From positions 1-54,698 of the forward strand of contig CAMARK010000023.1 in NCBI GenBank assembly GCA_945860205.1: a stretch of DNA of 54,698 nt. The letters are read 5' to 3'. This document shows positions 1 to 8,347 of the stretch, one piece after another. This DNA comes from Reyranella massiliensis 521 (lineage in GTDB: Bacteria; Pseudomonadota; Alphaproteobacteria; Reyranellales; Reyranellaceae). Made by a program: the position numbers and the translations under genes. The notes under the pieces are model-generated. The model did no database searches and was not told where the DNA came from. It was given only the letters and a program-made list of their open reading frames with translations. Position 1 is the first letter of the stretch; every line of letters starts with the position of its first letter.

Positions 1-5
1 CCCTA

Positions 6-112
6 CCTCATGCTGAGGAGGCCGCGCAGCGGCCGTCTCGAAGCATGGGCCACACAGCGCGACTGTTGCCCATCCTTCGAGACGCGCGCTGCGCGCGCTC
101 CTCAGGATGAGG
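6..112. repeat. Palindromic intergenic repeat, long type, copy 1
   Basis: An imperfect inverted repeat of about 107 bp. The left arm begins CCTCATGCTGAGGAG and contains CGTCTCGAAGCATGGGC. The right arm contains GCCCATCCTTCGAGACG and ends CTCCTCAGGATGAGG. Each arm has a small GC-rich sub-hairpin, so the RNA could fold as a cruciform-like structure. A second copy with the same order of parts lies at 21277-21385. The copy sits just beyond the 3' end of moaC. This is the style of dispersed palindromes common in alphaproteobacterial intergenic DNA; function is unknown. Confidence 0.8.
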
Positions 113-125
113 TTTTTGGTGATCA

Positions 126-620
126 TCAGCGCGCCTCGTAGGTGCCCGACTTGCCGCCGGACTTGTGGACGAGCTTTACGCCGGAGATGACCATGCCGCG
201 GTCGACGGACTTGCACATGTCGTAGACGGTGAGCGCGGCGACGGAGGCGGCGGTCAGCGCTTCCATCTCGACGCCGGTGCGGCCCTTCAGCTTGCACGTT
301 GCCTCGATGTCGACGGCGCGGCGCTTGGGATCGAGGGTCAGTTTCACCTGGACCGAGTTCAACGCCAGCGGATGGCAGAGCGGGATCAGGTCGGGCGTCT
401 TCTTCGCCGCCATGATGCCGGCGAGCTGGGCCACGGCCAGCACGTCGCCCTTCTTGGCTTGCTTGGTCGCGATCAGTTTCAGGGTCGCGGCCTGCATGGT
501 CACGCTGGCGCGCGCCACGGCGACGCGCTCGGTCACGTCCTTGTCGCCGACATCGACCATGTGGGCGTTGCCGGTACCGTCGAAGTGGCTCAGCACTTTG
601 GATGAGGGTTTTTTGCTCAC
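126..620 (-). CDS. moaC: Cyclic pyranopterin monophosphate synthase MoaC
   Basis: MoaC converts the cyclic GTP-derived intermediate made by MoaA into cyclic pyranopterin monophosphate, early in molybdenum cofactor synthesis in the cytoplasm. The 164-residue product has the family's usual length. Visible family blocks are PLCHPLAL (about 80-87), [11 protein letters not shown] (116-126), [11 protein letters not shown] (133-143) and the KSGGKSG tail loop (153-159), which carry the conserved His, Glu, Asp and Lys. The start is GTG at 618-620, overlapping the trpC stop in a GTGA, so it is probably translationally coupled as the last gene seen of trpD-trpC-moaC. trpC next to moaC is a common alphaproteobacterial arrangement, usually continuing to moeA, which would lie outside the window. 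Confidence 0.96.
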   Translation of the reverse strand: MSKKPSSKVLSHFDGTGNAHMVDVGDKDVTERVAVARASVTMQAATLKLIATKQAKKGDVLAVAQLAGIMAAKKTPDLIPLCHPLALNSVQVKLTLDPKRRAVDIEATCKLKGRTGVEMEALTAASVAALTVYDMCKSVDRGMVISGVKLVHKSGGKSGTYEAR

Positions 621-1417
621 GCGGCCTCGCGGACCAGCATATCGCGCACCGCGGCCTCGACGTCAGGCTTGCGCATGAAACTCTCGCCAATGAGGAAGGC
701 CTGCGCGCCGACCTTGGCCATGCGCGCGAGGTCGGCCGGCGAGCCCAGGCCGCTCTCGGCCACCAGTACGCGATCCTTCGGCACCATCGGCGCCAGCTGT
801 TCGGTCGTGGCGAGATCGACGACGAGGGTTTTCAGGTTGCGGTTGTTGACGCCGATCAGGTCGGCATCGAGCTTCAGCGCACGCTCGAGTTCGGGGGCGT
901 CGTGGACCTCGACCAGCACGTCCATGCCCCATTTGCGCGAGAGGCCGGCCAGATCGGCCGCCAGCTGATCGCTGAGGCAGGCCATGATCAGAAGGATGCA
1001 GTCGGCACCCAGCGCGCGGGCTTCCGGCACCTGGTAGGGATCGATCATGAAATCCTTGCGCAGTACCGGCAGCTTCACCGCCGCGCGGGCCTGGGTCAAG
1101 AACTCGTCCTTGCCCTGGAAGTAGGGGCCGTCGGTCAGGATCGAGAGACAGGTGGCGCCGCCGCGCTCATAGGCCTTGGCCAGCGCCGGCGGATCGAAGT
1201 CCTCGCGGATCAGGCCCTTGCTGGGCGAGGCCTTCTTGATCTCGGCGATCAGGCCGTAGCGGCCCGCCGCGATCGTGGCTTTCAGCGCCTTGGCGAAGCC
1301 GCGCGGCGAATCGGTGTCGCGCGCCAGGGCCTCGATCATGCGATGGGGCCGCTGCGAGATGCGGCCGGCGACGTGCTGGCGCTTGTCGGCGACAATCTTT
1401 GCCAAGGTGTCGCTCAT
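617..1417 (-). CDS. trpC: Indole-3-glycerol-phosphate synthase
   Basis: TrpC closes the ring of carboxyphenylaminodeoxyribulose phosphate to give indole-3-glycerol phosphate in tryptophan synthesis. The 266-residue protein is the usual single-domain TIM barrel. Signatures are [11 protein letters not shown] (58-68, catalytic Lys), VLRKDF (118-123, second catalytic Lys), GVNNRNL (189-195), AESGLG (220-225) and LIGESFM near 242. An upstream in-frame extension exists, but ATG at 1415-1417 is chosen because it overlaps the trpD stop in ATGA and gives the normal N-terminus. It is not fused to TrpF, as is usual in alphaproteobacteria. Co-transcribed with trpD and moaC. Confidence 0.96.
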   Translation of the reverse strand: MSDTLAKIVADKRQHVAGRISQRPHRMIEALARDTDSPRGFAKALKATIAAGRYGLIAEIKKASPSKGLIREDFDPPALAKAYERGGATCLSILTDGPYFQGKDEFLTQARAAVKLPVLRKDFMIDPYQVPEARALGADCILLIMACLSDQLAADLAGLSRKWGMDVLVEVHDAPELERALKLDADLIGVNNRNLKTLVVDLATTEQLAPMVPKDRVLVAESGLGSPADLARMAKVGAQAFLIGESFMRKPDVEAAVRDMLVREAA

Positions 1418-2439
1418 GCGCAGATCCTTTTCAATGTGGCGAGCGCTGCCGCCGCCTTGCCGCTGTCGATCGAGGCTGCCGCGAGCGCGGCGCCCTGCTT
1501 CAGGTCCTTGGCCTTGCCGGCGACCATGAGCGCCGCGCCGCTGTTCAGCAGCACGATGTCGCGGAAGGCGTTCTTCTCGCCGGCCAATACCTTGTGGATG
1601 GCCTCGGCATTGTGGTTGGCATCGCCGCCCTTGAGGTCGGCCATGTTGGCGCGCTTCACGCCGATTTCCTCCGGCGCGATCTCGATCTCGGTGACCTTGC
1701 CGTTCTCCAGCGAGGCGGCCCAGCTCTTGGTCGTGGTCGTGAGTTCGTCCATGCCGTCCTGGCCGTGCACGACCAGCGCGCGCTCGAGGCCGAGCTGGCC
1801 CAGTGCCTCGGCGACGGGTTTTAGCCAGCGGCGGTCGAAGACGCCGACGAGCTGTCGCTTCACCAGGGCCGGGTTCGACATCGGGCCCAGCAGGTTGAAG
1901 ATGGTGCGGTTGGGCGCGAGCTCGACGCGGGGGCCGGCCACGTTGCGCATGGCGCTGTGATGGCGCGGCGCCATCAGGAAGCACACGTTGGCCTCGACCA
2001 GCGCCTTTTCCAACGCTTCGATCGGCACTTCGAGGCCGATGCCCAGCGCCGACAGCACGTCGGCCGCACCTGACTTGGAGGTGAAGGCGCGGTTGCCGTG
2101 CTTGGCCACGGGGACGCCTGCGCCAGCCACGACGAAGGCCGAGCAGGACGAGACATTGTAGGTGCCGTGATGGTCGCCGCCGGTGCCGACGATGTCGATG
2201 GCGCCCTCGGGCGCGCGGACGCGCAGGACCTTGGCCCGGAGCGCCCGGGACCCGCCGGCCAGTTCCTGGGCCGTCTCGCCGCGCACCTTCAGGCCCATCA
2301 GGAAGGCGCCCATCTGGGCCGGGGTGGCGTCGCCCGAGGTCATGATGTCGAAGGCGCGCTCCGCCTCGTCGATTCCCAGGGATTCGCCGTTGCCGACCTT
2401 GGCCAGAAGGCCACGAAAATCGTCAATGTCGCCGCTCAC
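1414..2439 (-). CDS. trpD: Anthranilate phosphoribosyltransferase
   Basis: TrpD transfers the phosphoribosyl group of PRPP to anthranilate. The glycine-rich PRPP loop [15 protein letters not shown] lies near residue 64, followed by [18 protein letters not shown] near 93, which supplies anthranilate and Mg-binding residues. The family more often has GTGGDGKGT, so the two His residues are mildly unusual but the fold signature is intact. The length (341) is normal. The start is taken as GTG at 2437-2439, with GGAG five bases upstream; a TTG one codon earlier is possible. The gene is 61 bp from the divergent metal-binding gene, so a trpDC-moaC promoter probably lies there, and trpG upstream is not contiguous. 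Confidence 0.95.
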   Translation of the reverse strand: MSGDIDDFRGLLAKVGNGESLGIDEAERAFDIMTSGDATPAQMGAFLMGLKVRGETAQELAGGSRALRAKVLRVRAPEGAIDIVGTGGDHHGTYNVSSCSAFVVAGAGVPVAKHGNRAFTSKSGAADVLSALGIGLEVPIEALEKALVEANVCFLMAPRHHSAMRNVAGPRVELAPNRTIFNLLGPMSNPALVKRQLVGVFDRRWLKPVAEALGQLGLERALVVHGQDGMDELTTTTKSWAASLENGKVTEIEIAPEEIGVKRANMADLKGGDANHNAEAIHKVLAGEKNAFRDIVLLNSGAALMVAGKAKDLKQGAALAAASIDSGKAAAALATLKRICA

Positions 2440-2500
2440 CAAAACTCCGACTGGATTTTGCCTCTTGCCGGCCGGGCCGGCGGGCGGCTAGCTATATCAC

Positions 2501-2701
2501 ATGGCTCAAGAACTCATCCTCAAGGTCACTGGCATGGATTGCGATGGCTGCGTAAAGGCTGTCACCCGGGCCGCCACCGGCGCCGGAACCGCGCCGATCT
2601 CCGTCGATCTCAAGAGCGGGGAGATGCGCCTCCCGGCCGATGCCGACGTCGCCGCGATCACAAAGGCGGTCACGCGGGCGGGATTTGGCGTTGCCGGATA
2701 G
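2501..2701 (+). CDS. Heavy-metal-associated domain protein (CopZ-like)
   Basis: A 66-residue protein made of one HMA ferredoxin-like domain. It begins MAQELILKVTGMDCDGC, so the metal-binding M-x-C-x-x-C motif is Cys14 and Cys17, where such domains bind Cu(I) or other soft metals. The predicted beta-alpha-beta-beta-alpha-beta order and the ending AGFGVAG fit the family. It stands alone, divergent from trpD, with no P-type ATPase or metal regulator nearby. The cargo and partner are therefore unknown. No good Shine-Dalgarno sequence is visible before the ATG. Confidence 0.85.
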   Translation: MAQELILKVTGMDCDGCVKAVTRAATGAGTAPISVDLKSGEMRLPADADVAAITKAVTRAGFGVAG

Positions 2702-2719
2702 GCGACGTTCCTAAAGTTA

Positions 2720-2739
2720 AATAGATTCCCTAATCTATT
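2720..2739 (+). terminator. AT-rich hairpin after the HMA gene
   Basis: A perfect stem AATAGATT / AATCTATT with loop CCCT lies 18 bp after the HMA stop codon. The stem is AT-rich and has no clean T run after it, so it is a weak candidate terminator. The surrounding 2700-2790 stretch is strikingly AT-rich compared with the rest of the window. Confidence 0.35.
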
Positions 2740-2787
2740 GATTGTAGGGACTATTATTCGATTCTTGCTCATCTCTGATTTGTAATT

Positions 2788-2850
2788 AAGGATCCCTCCC
2801 TTCGTTCGGGATGGCAAATATTGTCACCCCGAGCGCAGCGAGGGGCCTTT
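2788..2850. repeat. Short palindromic intergenic repeat, degenerate pair
   Basis: Two facing half-elements: GGATCCCTCCCTTCGTTCGG followed by GTCACCCCGAGCGCAGCGAG. Both are recognisable versions of the dispersed alphaproteobacterial palindromes whose arms read like CCTGAGCGAAGCGAAGG. They fill the gap between the HMA gene and the 3' end of the Bug-family gene and may act as an mRNA 3' structure for the latter. Confidence 0.6.
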
Positions 2851-2866
2851 GGTGCCGTGCGGGCGA

Positions 2867-3832
2867 TTACTCGATCTTCACGCCGGCATCCTGGATGATC
2901 TTGCGCCACTTGGTGTTCTCGATGGCGATGTAGGCCTCGAACTCCTGGCGCGACTCCTTGGCCGGCACGAAAGACAGGCTCCTGAGCTTCTCCAGCACCT
3001 CGGGATCCTTGAGGATGCGCATCACCTCGGCGCTGAGCTTGTCGAGAATGGGCTCGGGCGTCTTGGCGGGTGCCGACAGGCCGATCCAGCCCACGGCGAC
3101 GACACCCTGGAGGCCCTGTTCGGCGACGGTGAGCAGGTCGGGCAGGAAGGGCGAGCGGCGCTGGTCGGCGATGCCGATCGCCTTCACCTTGCCGGCCTTC
3201 ACCGGGCCGATGGCGCCGGGAATGGCATCCGACAGAAGCTGGATGTCGCCGCTCTGCAGCGCGAGCTGGGCGTCGGCGTTGCCCTTGAAGGGCACGTGCG
3301 TGAGCTTGATGCCGGCCGCGTTCTTCAGCATCTCGACCGCGAGATGGCTGGCCGAGCCGTTGCCCGAGGAGCCGTAATTCAGGTCGCCGGCCTTGGCCTT
3401 GGCGATCAGCTCCGGCACGGACGTGATCCCGCTCTTGAGGCTGGTCATCAGCACCTGCGGCGTGAGGCCGATATTGGCGATCGGTGCGAAGTCCTTCTGC
3501 GCGTCGTAGGGCAGCTTCGGATAAAGCACCGGCCCGATGCCGTGGGTCGAGATCGTGACCATCAGCAGCGTGTAGCCGTCGGGCGCCGCCTTGGCCGCGA
3601 CGTCGGCGCCGATGCTGCCGCCGGCGCCGGGGCGGTTCTCGGCGATCACCTGCTGGCCCAGCGCCTTGGTGAGCTGGTCGGCCATGACGCGCGCCAGGAT
3701 GTCGGTCGCCTGGCCGGCCGGGAAGGGCACGATGATGCGGATCGGCTTGGCAGGCCAGGCTTGCGCGAAGACAGCGGGCGCGGCGGCCACCGCCGCCGTC
3801 GCGCCAAGCAACAGGCGGCGTGTGAAAGTCAT
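2867..3832 (-). CDS. Tripartite tricarboxylate transporter substrate-binding protein (Bug family)
   Basis: A periplasmic solute-binding protein of the TctC/Bug family (321 residues, normal length). The N-terminus has a twin-arginine-like export signal (TRRLLLG, then an Ala-rich core and a likely AQA cleavage site near 24). Family blocks follow: KPIRIIVPFPAGQATD, ENRPGAGGSIGA and APDGYTLL. Such proteins bind carboxylates or related anions and feed them to TctA/TctB membrane subunits, none of which is in the window, so it is an orphan binding protein. The ATG at 3830-3832 lies only 2 nt after the trpG stop, so it rides the same transcript. Its position between trpG and trpD is unusual. The ligand cannot be read from sequence. 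Confidence 0.93.
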   Translation of the reverse strand: MTFTRRLLLGATAAVAAAPAVFAQAWPAKPIRIIVPFPAGQATDILARVMADQLTKALGQQVIAENRPGAGGSIGADVAAKAAPDGYTLLMVTISTHGIGPVLYPKLPYDAQKDFAPIANIGLTPQVLMTSLKSGITSVPELIAKAKAGDLNYGSSGNGSASHLAVEMLKNAAGIKLTHVPFKGNADAQLALQSGDIQLLSDAIPGAIGPVKAGKVKAIGIADQRRSPFLPDLLTVAEQGLQGVVAVGWIGLSAPAKTPEPILDKLSAEVMRILKDPEVLEKLRSLSFVPAKESRQEFEAYIAIENTKWRKIIQDAGVKIE

Positions 3833-3834
3833 GG

Positions 3835-4437
3835 CTAGGCTGCCTTCTTCTTTTGCTGGCTCGGATGCTCGCCGGCGATCTTGAGGAAATTCTCCAGGAT
3901 CTTGTGGCCATGCTCCGAGGCGATGCTCTCGGGATGGAATTGCACGCCGTGGATCGGCAGCGACTTGTGGCGCAGGCCCATGATGATGTCGCCGGTTTCG
4001 GCGGTGACGTCGAGATCCTTGGGGAAGCCCTTGCGATCGACGATCAGCGAATGATAGCGCGTCGCCTGGAAGGGCGAGGGCACGTCTTCGAACACGCTCT
4101 GGTTCTTGTGGGCGACGCCCGACAGCTTGCCGTGCATCGGCTGCGGCGCGCGCACGACCTGGCCGCCGAATACCTGGCCGATCGCCTGGTGGCCGAGGCA
4201 GACACCCAGCAGCGGCACCTGTTCCTTGGCGGCGGCGCGAATCAGATCCATGCAGATGCCGGCCTCGTTCGGCGTGCAGGGGCCGGGCGACAGCACGATG
4301 CCGGCGGGCTTCAGCGCCATTGCCTCGTCGACCGTGATCTGGTCGTTGCGATGCACGACGCACTTCGCGCCGAGATCGCCCAGGAAATGGACGAGGTTGT
4401 AGGTGAAGCTGTCGTAGTTATCGATCAGGAGAATCAT
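3835..4437 (-). CDS. trpG: Anthranilate synthase component II (glutamine amidotransferase)
   Basis: TrpG releases ammonia from glutamine for TrpE, which makes anthranilate from chorismate. The 200-residue class I amidotransferase has the oxyanion block [12 protein letters not shown] (49-60), nucleophile Cys80 in [11 protein letters not shown], and His168/Glu170 in [10 protein letters not shown]. It may also serve p-aminobenzoate synthesis, as TrpG does in some bacteria. Its partner trpE is about 25 kb away at 29119-30651 on the same strand. The ATG overlaps the stop of the upstream acyl-CoA ligase in ATGA, so its expression now seems tied to that accessory gene. Confidence 0.95.
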   Translation of the reverse strand: MILLIDNYDSFTYNLVHFLGDLGAKCVVHRNDQITVDEAMALKPAGIVLSPGPCTPNEAGICMDLIRAAAKEQVPLLGVCLGHQAIGQVFGGQVVRAPQPMHGKLSGVAHKNQSVFEDVPSPFQATRYHSLIVDRKGFPKDLDVTAETGDIIMGLRHKSLPIHGVQFHPESIASEHGHKILENFLKIAGEHPSQQKKKAA

Positions 4438-6149
4438 GGCTTCACTTTATCAGTTCCACCGCTGGTCGCCAGTTCCGGAAAATCCTCTTCTCGGAATTCG
4501 CCGGGGCCGCGCTGGTTCGCGGCGGCGCGCTTTTCCTCGTCGCGGCGGAGTTCGACGCGGCGGATCTTGCCGGAGATGGTCTTGGGCAGTTCGGCGAATT
4601 CCAGGCGCCGGACGCGCTTGAAGGGAGCGAGTCGGCCCTTCAGGTGCTGGAAGATCGAGAGCGCAGTGGCGCGGTCGGGCTTGCCGCTCGACGTCAGGGT
4701 TATGTAGGCCTTCGGAACGGCGAGACGCATCGCGTCGGGCGCCGGCACGACGGCGGCTTCGGCGACGGCCGGATGCTCGATCAGCACGCTCTCGAGCTCG
4801 AACGGGCTGATACGGTAGTCCGATGCCTTGAACACGTCGTCGGCACGGCCGACGTAGGTGAGGTAGCCATCCTTGTCGCGCGAGGCGACGTCGCCGGTGC
4901 GGTAGACCTCGCCCTCCAGCGGCGCGATCGAGCCGTCGTCCTGCTGGTAGCCCTGCATGAGGGCGGCCGGTCGATGGTCGAGCGCGATGCTGATCTCGCC
5001 TTCGTCGGCGTCGCGGCCATCGGCGTCGAGCAGGCGGATGCGATAGCCCGGCAGCGGCCGGCCCATGGAGCCCGGCTTGACCGGCTGGCCGGGCGGATTG
5101 CCGACCTGCGTCGTGGTCTCGGTCTGGCCGTAGAAATCGCGGATGGTTAGGCCCCAGGCCTTCTCGACCTGCTCGATGACCTCGGGGTTCAGCGGCTCGC
5201 CGGCCGCCAGCACCTCGCGCAGCTTGGTCTTGCACGATTTCAGGTCCTCCTGGATCAGCATGCGCCACACGGTGGGCGGCGCGCAAAGCGTGGTCACGCC
5301 GTTGGCGACGATGGCGTCCAGCAGGACGCGCGCGTTGAAGCGCGGCTGGTTGGCGATGAAGATCGTGGCGCCGGCGATCCACGGCGCGAAGAAGCAGCTC
5401 CAGGCATGCTTGGCCCAGCCGGGTGAGGAGATATTGAGATGGACGTCGCCGGGGCGAAGGCCGAGCACGTAGATGGTCGTGAGATGGCCGACCGGATAGC
5501 TGCGATGCGAATGCAGCACCAGCTTGGGCTTCGCCGTGGTGCCCGAGGTGAAATAGAGCAGCATCGGATCGTCGGCGTCGGTCGGGCCGTCGGGCGTGAA
5601 GTCGGGTGAGGCTTTCAGGAGATCGGCGTAAGCGTGCCAGCCGGCCGGGGCGTCGCCGATGGCGATGCGCGTCAGGCTCTTGTCGAAGCCCGCAAACTTG
5701 GCGGCTTCACCGGAGGCTGCCACGACGTGGCGGGCCCGGCCGCGCTCGAAGCGGTCGGCGAGATCGGTGGGGGTGAGGAGAGTGGTGGCTGGAATCACGA
5801 CGGCGCCCAGCTTCATCGCCGCCAGCATGACCTCCCACAGCGGCGCCACATTGCCCAGCATCAGTAGCATGCGGTCGCCACGCTTTACGCCGAGAGTGCG
5901 CAGGCCGTTGGCAACGCGGTTTGAACGCTCCGACAGTTCGGCAAAGGTAAGACTGGCGGCGCCGTCGCCCACGATCGTGAGCGCCGGCTTGTTCGCAAGG
6001 GGCCCGCGCGCAAGCTCGCCATCGAACCAGTCGAGCGCCCAGTTGAAGCGCTTCATCTCCGGCCAGCGAAAGTCGCGATAGGCCGTGTCGTAGTCGGTGC
6101 GGTTGGCGAGCAGGAACTCGCGCGCCGCCTTGTAGGCTTCCACCGTCAT
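4434..6149 (-). CDS. AMP-forming acyl-CoA synthetase
   Basis: A 571-residue member of the ANL adenylating superfamily, closest in look to medium-chain/benzoate-type acyl-CoA ligases. It activates a carboxylic acid to acyl-AMP and then to the CoA thioester. Motifs are the P-loop TSGTTAKPK (201-209), YGQTETTT in the middle, a TGD motif in [11 protein letters not shown], and the C-terminal catalytic Lys in KTISGKIRR (about 537). The ATG at 6147-6149 gives the expected N-terminus; the long upstream in-frame extension is antisense to the transporter gene and is not coding. The C-terminus is rich in charged residues. Its stop overlaps the trpG start. The substrate is not deducible; aromatic or medium-chain acids are likely. 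Confidence 0.92.
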   Translation of the reverse strand: MTVEAYKAAREFLLANRTDYDTAYRDFRWPEMKRFNWALDWFDGELARGPLANKPALTIVGDGAASLTFAELSERSNRVANGLRTLGVKRGDRMLLMLGNVAPLWEVMLAAMKLGAVVIPATTLLTPTDLADRFERGRARHVVAASGEAAKFAGFDKSLTRIAIGDAPAGWHAYADLLKASPDFTPDGPTDADDPMLLYFTSGTTAKPKLVLHSHRSYPVGHLTTIYVLGLRPGDVHLNISSPGWAKHAWSCFFAPWIAGATIFIANQPRFNARVLLDAIVANGVTTLCAPPTVWRMLIQEDLKSCKTKLREVLAAGEPLNPEVIEQVEKAWGLTIRDFYGQTETTTQVGNPPGQPVKPGSMGRPLPGYRIRLLDADGRDADEGEISIALDHRPAALMQGYQQDDGSIAPLEGEVYRTGDVASRDKDGYLTYVGRADDVFKASDYRISPFELESVLIEHPAVAEAAVVPAPDAMRLAVPKAYITLTSSGKPDRATALSIFQHLKGRLAPFKRVRRLEFAELPKTISGKIRRVELRRDEEKRAAANQRGPGEFREEDFPELATSGGTDKVKP

Positions 6150-6284
6150 TTCGTTCCACCCACCTATGTACGTCCGCCGGTTCTCACGGCGCGCCGTTGG
6201 GCGTAATGTAACGGTAACAAGAAAAGAAAGCGCCCCCTGGTCGTCGAACCTCTCATCGTCGGGCTGCTGCTGGCGGCAGCCCTC

Positions 6285-7121
6285 ATGCACGCCACCTGGA
6301 ACGCCATCCTGAAGTCCGACAGCTCGGACCGGCTGGCGACGTTCGGCGTCATCATGACCACCGGCACGGTGATGGGGCTCTGCATCGTGCCGTTCGTGCC
6401 GATGATCGAGCCGGAGGCGTGGAAGTTCCTGATCGCCTCGGTACTGATCCACGTCCTTTATTACACCTTCCTCCTGAAAGCCTATTCGTACGGCGACCTC
6501 AGCCACACCTATCCGATCGCGCGCGGCCTCGGCCCGTTGCTGGTGGCGCTGGTGTCGGGCCGCTTCATCGGCGAGGAGCTGCGTAGCCAGGACATCGTCG
6601 GTGTCGTGCTGCTGAGTTTCGGGCTGGTGGCACTGGCCATGCCGCTGCGCAATGTCGTGCCGCGGCCGGGTGCCCGGCATGGCCTGGCGACGTTGTTCGC
6701 GGTGCTGACCGGAATCACTATCGCGGCTTACATCATTGCCGACGGACTGGGCGTGCGCAGCGCCGGGCCGACCTTCGGGCACCGTATCTCCTACATCGCC
6801 TGGCTCTGTGTGCTGGAAGGGCCGTGGCTGCTGGTGCTGGCCTTCATCCTGCGCCCCGACACGGTGTGGGGGCACGTTAAGCGGACCTGGTATCGCGGCG
6901 TGATGGGTGGCGTGATCGCCAACCTGGGCTACGGCATCGCAATCTATGCGCTGGTGCTGGGGCCGATGGCGCATGTCGCGGCCTTGCGCGAGACCTCGGT
7001 GCTGTTCGGCGCCCTGATCGGCACGCTGTTGCTGGGTGAGCCGTTCGGCGGCCGGCGCGTGGCGGCGGCGGTCGTGATCGTCTGCGGGCTCGTGATGATG
7101 AACGGCCCGAGCCTGTTTTAG
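6285..7121 (+). CDS. EamA/DMT-family membrane transporter
   Basis: A hydrophobic protein of 278 residues with about ten membrane segments and two internally repeated halves, as in drug/metabolite transporters (for example GLGPLLVALVSGRFIGEELR and its counterpart ETSVLFGALIGTLLLGEPFG). It probably exports a small metabolite across the inner membrane. The first ATG lies inside what looks like membrane segment 1. In-frame codons from about 6237 (CTG) would add VEPLIVGLLLAAAL, a typical start of this family, so translation may begin at a non-ATG codon upstream. Its stop overlaps the convergent GST stop by 4 nt. The substrate is unknown. Confidence 0.88.
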   Translation: MHATWNAILKSDSSDRLATFGVIMTTGTVMGLCIVPFVPMIEPEAWKFLIASVLIHVLYYTFLLKAYSYGDLSHTYPIARGLGPLLVALVSGRFIGEELRSQDIVGVVLLSFGLVALAMPLRNVVPRPGARHGLATLFAVLTGITIAAYIIADGLGVRSAGPTFGHRISYIAWLCVLEGPWLLVLAFILRPDTVWGHVKRTWYRGVMGGVIANLGYGIAIYALVLGPMAHVAALRETSVLFGALIGTLLLGEPFGGRRVAAAVVIVCGLVMMNGPSLF

Positions 7122-7732
7122 GCGGCTGGCGGCTCGGTCGAGCTGAAGGGAAATTCCGCTGCCAGTTTCCGCGTGAGCGTGCGCAGGCGCGGCATCTGCG
7201 CTTCGGTATCGAGACCGATGCCGCGCGCAAGCCGCTCGGCCACGAAGGCGGTGATGTCGGCCTGGGTGAGGCGGCCCAGCAGCAGATAAGGCCGGGTCGG
7301 GTCGACCACCGCATCGACCGCGAGGAGCGCACTCGTCACCTGGGCATTGCAGTCATCGATCCAGGGCTGATGAATCCTTTCCGCCGGCGTGTGATTGCGC
7401 GTGTAGGCGGCCTGAAGCCCTTTGTCGCAGGCGCCCATCATGAGGGCGGCGATCTTCAGCACGGCGCGCCGGTCGGCGCCCGAAGCGGGCGTGAGTGCGC
7501 GGTCACGGCCGTAGATCTCGTCGAGATGGTCGATGATCGCGCCGCTGTCGATCAGGGTCTCGCCATCGTCGAGCACCAGCGCCGGAATGCGGCCCAGCGG
7601 ATTGCTGGCGCGCACTTCCGCACGGTCCGCGAAGCCCGACAGCGGCCGTTGCTCGAATGGCACGTCATAGGCTTTCAGCGTAATCGCAACACGGCGCGTG
7701 TAGGGCGAGCGGTTCACACCAATCAACAGCAT
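7118..7732 (-). CDS. Glutathione S-transferase family protein
   Basis: A 204-residue cytosolic GST-like protein. The N-terminal thioredoxin-like domain begins MLLIGVNRSPYTRRVAITL, where the Ser in NRSPYTRR is the likely glutathione-activating residue. The cis-Pro block NPLGRIPALV and the glutathione-binding pair DSGAIIDHL follow. An all-helical domain makes up the second half. The start ATG at 7730-7732 is preferred over an upstream in-frame Met because it begins directly at beta-strand 1. It probably conjugates or reduces electrophiles; the actual substrate is unknown. It is followed upstream on the same strand by a membrane protein of unknown function. Confidence 0.9.
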   Translation of the reverse strand: MLLIGVNRSPYTRRVAITLKAYDVPFEQRPLSGFADRAEVRASNPLGRIPALVLDDGETLIDSGAIIDHLDEIYGRDRALTPASGADRRAVLKIAALMMGACDKGLQAAYTRNHTPAERIHQPWIDDCNAQVTSALLAVDAVVDPTRPYLLLGRLTQADITAFVAERLARGIGLDTEAQMPRLRTLTRKLAAEFPFSSTEPPAA

Positions 7733-7760
7733 CCGGGTTCCAATCTCGTGACGCGCGCCA

Positions 7761-8312
7761 TCACTTGAGCGGGCGGAGCTCGACATCAAGCCGGGAAAGA
7801 TCGGCGAACAGGCGGCGTCGGCCGGCGATCGGCCACCAGCCGTAGAGGAAGACGTCGAGAGGTCCCCACATTGCCACCCAGCCGACGATCAGCAGGCCCT
7901 CGTCCAGGATGCGGTTGGTCGTCGTCTCGGATGTCGTCAGTATCTCGCGGGCGAGCAGGCAGGCCGCGAGGAAGGCGAGACCGATCAGCAGGCTGATGCG
8001 GCCACGGTGAAGCATTGCGCGCAGTCGGCGCTGCTCGGTGAGCTCGCGCAAGACGAAGTGGTGCCGGATTGCATCGGGTATCTGCGCCGCTTCCGGCCGC
8101 GCCAGTTCGGGGGCTGGAAGCATGATCACCAGCCGCATCGGCCGACCCGAGAGATCCTCGGCCGATCCCACGATGTACTCGTCGGCGGCGGCGTCCAGAT
8201 CCTTCTCGTTGAAGGGCGCGGGATCGAGCGAATTGTAGAGGCGCGAGATGCGGTCGAGCCGCAATTCGACTGCGACCGCTTCGACCTTGTTCCTGTCCGA
8301 GTTCGCTGTCAT
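7761..8312 (-). CDS. Conserved membrane protein of unknown function
   Basis: A 183-residue protein I cannot place in a named family. The N-terminal half is soluble and acidic (ALDAAADEYIVGSAEDL region, near 40-55) and contains a long charged stretch. Two hydrophobic segments follow, at about 106-122 (ISLLIGLAFLAACLLA) and 138-158 (LLIVGWVAMWGPLDVFLYGW). The C-terminus is basic, then charged. The topology suggests a soluble domain anchored by a hairpin in the inner membrane. It starts 35 bp from the divergent PatZ-like gene and precedes the GST gene on its strand by 28 bp. Confidence 0.75.
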   Translation of the reverse strand: MTANSDRNKVEAVAVELRLDRISRLYNSLDPAPFNEKDLDAAADEYIVGSAEDLSGRPMRLVIMLPAPELARPEAAQIPDAIRHHFVLRELTEQRRLRAMLHRGRISLLIGLAFLAACLLAREILTTSETTTNRILDEGLLIVGWVAMWGPLDVFLYGWWPIAGRRRLFADLSRLDVELRPLK

Positions 8313-8347
8313 GGCTGCAACACAATTGTCGGCGACAGGATGGAGCG

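Noticed and set aside
2440..2500. Trp leader peptide before trpD
   Set aside because: No short frame with tandem Trp codons in the 61-bp gap.
4434..6974. An 846-residue open frame upstream-extended from the acyl-CoA ligase
   Set aside because: The extra part is antisense to the DMT transporter and has low-complexity His/Arg/Gln composition; the ligase domain starts at 6149.
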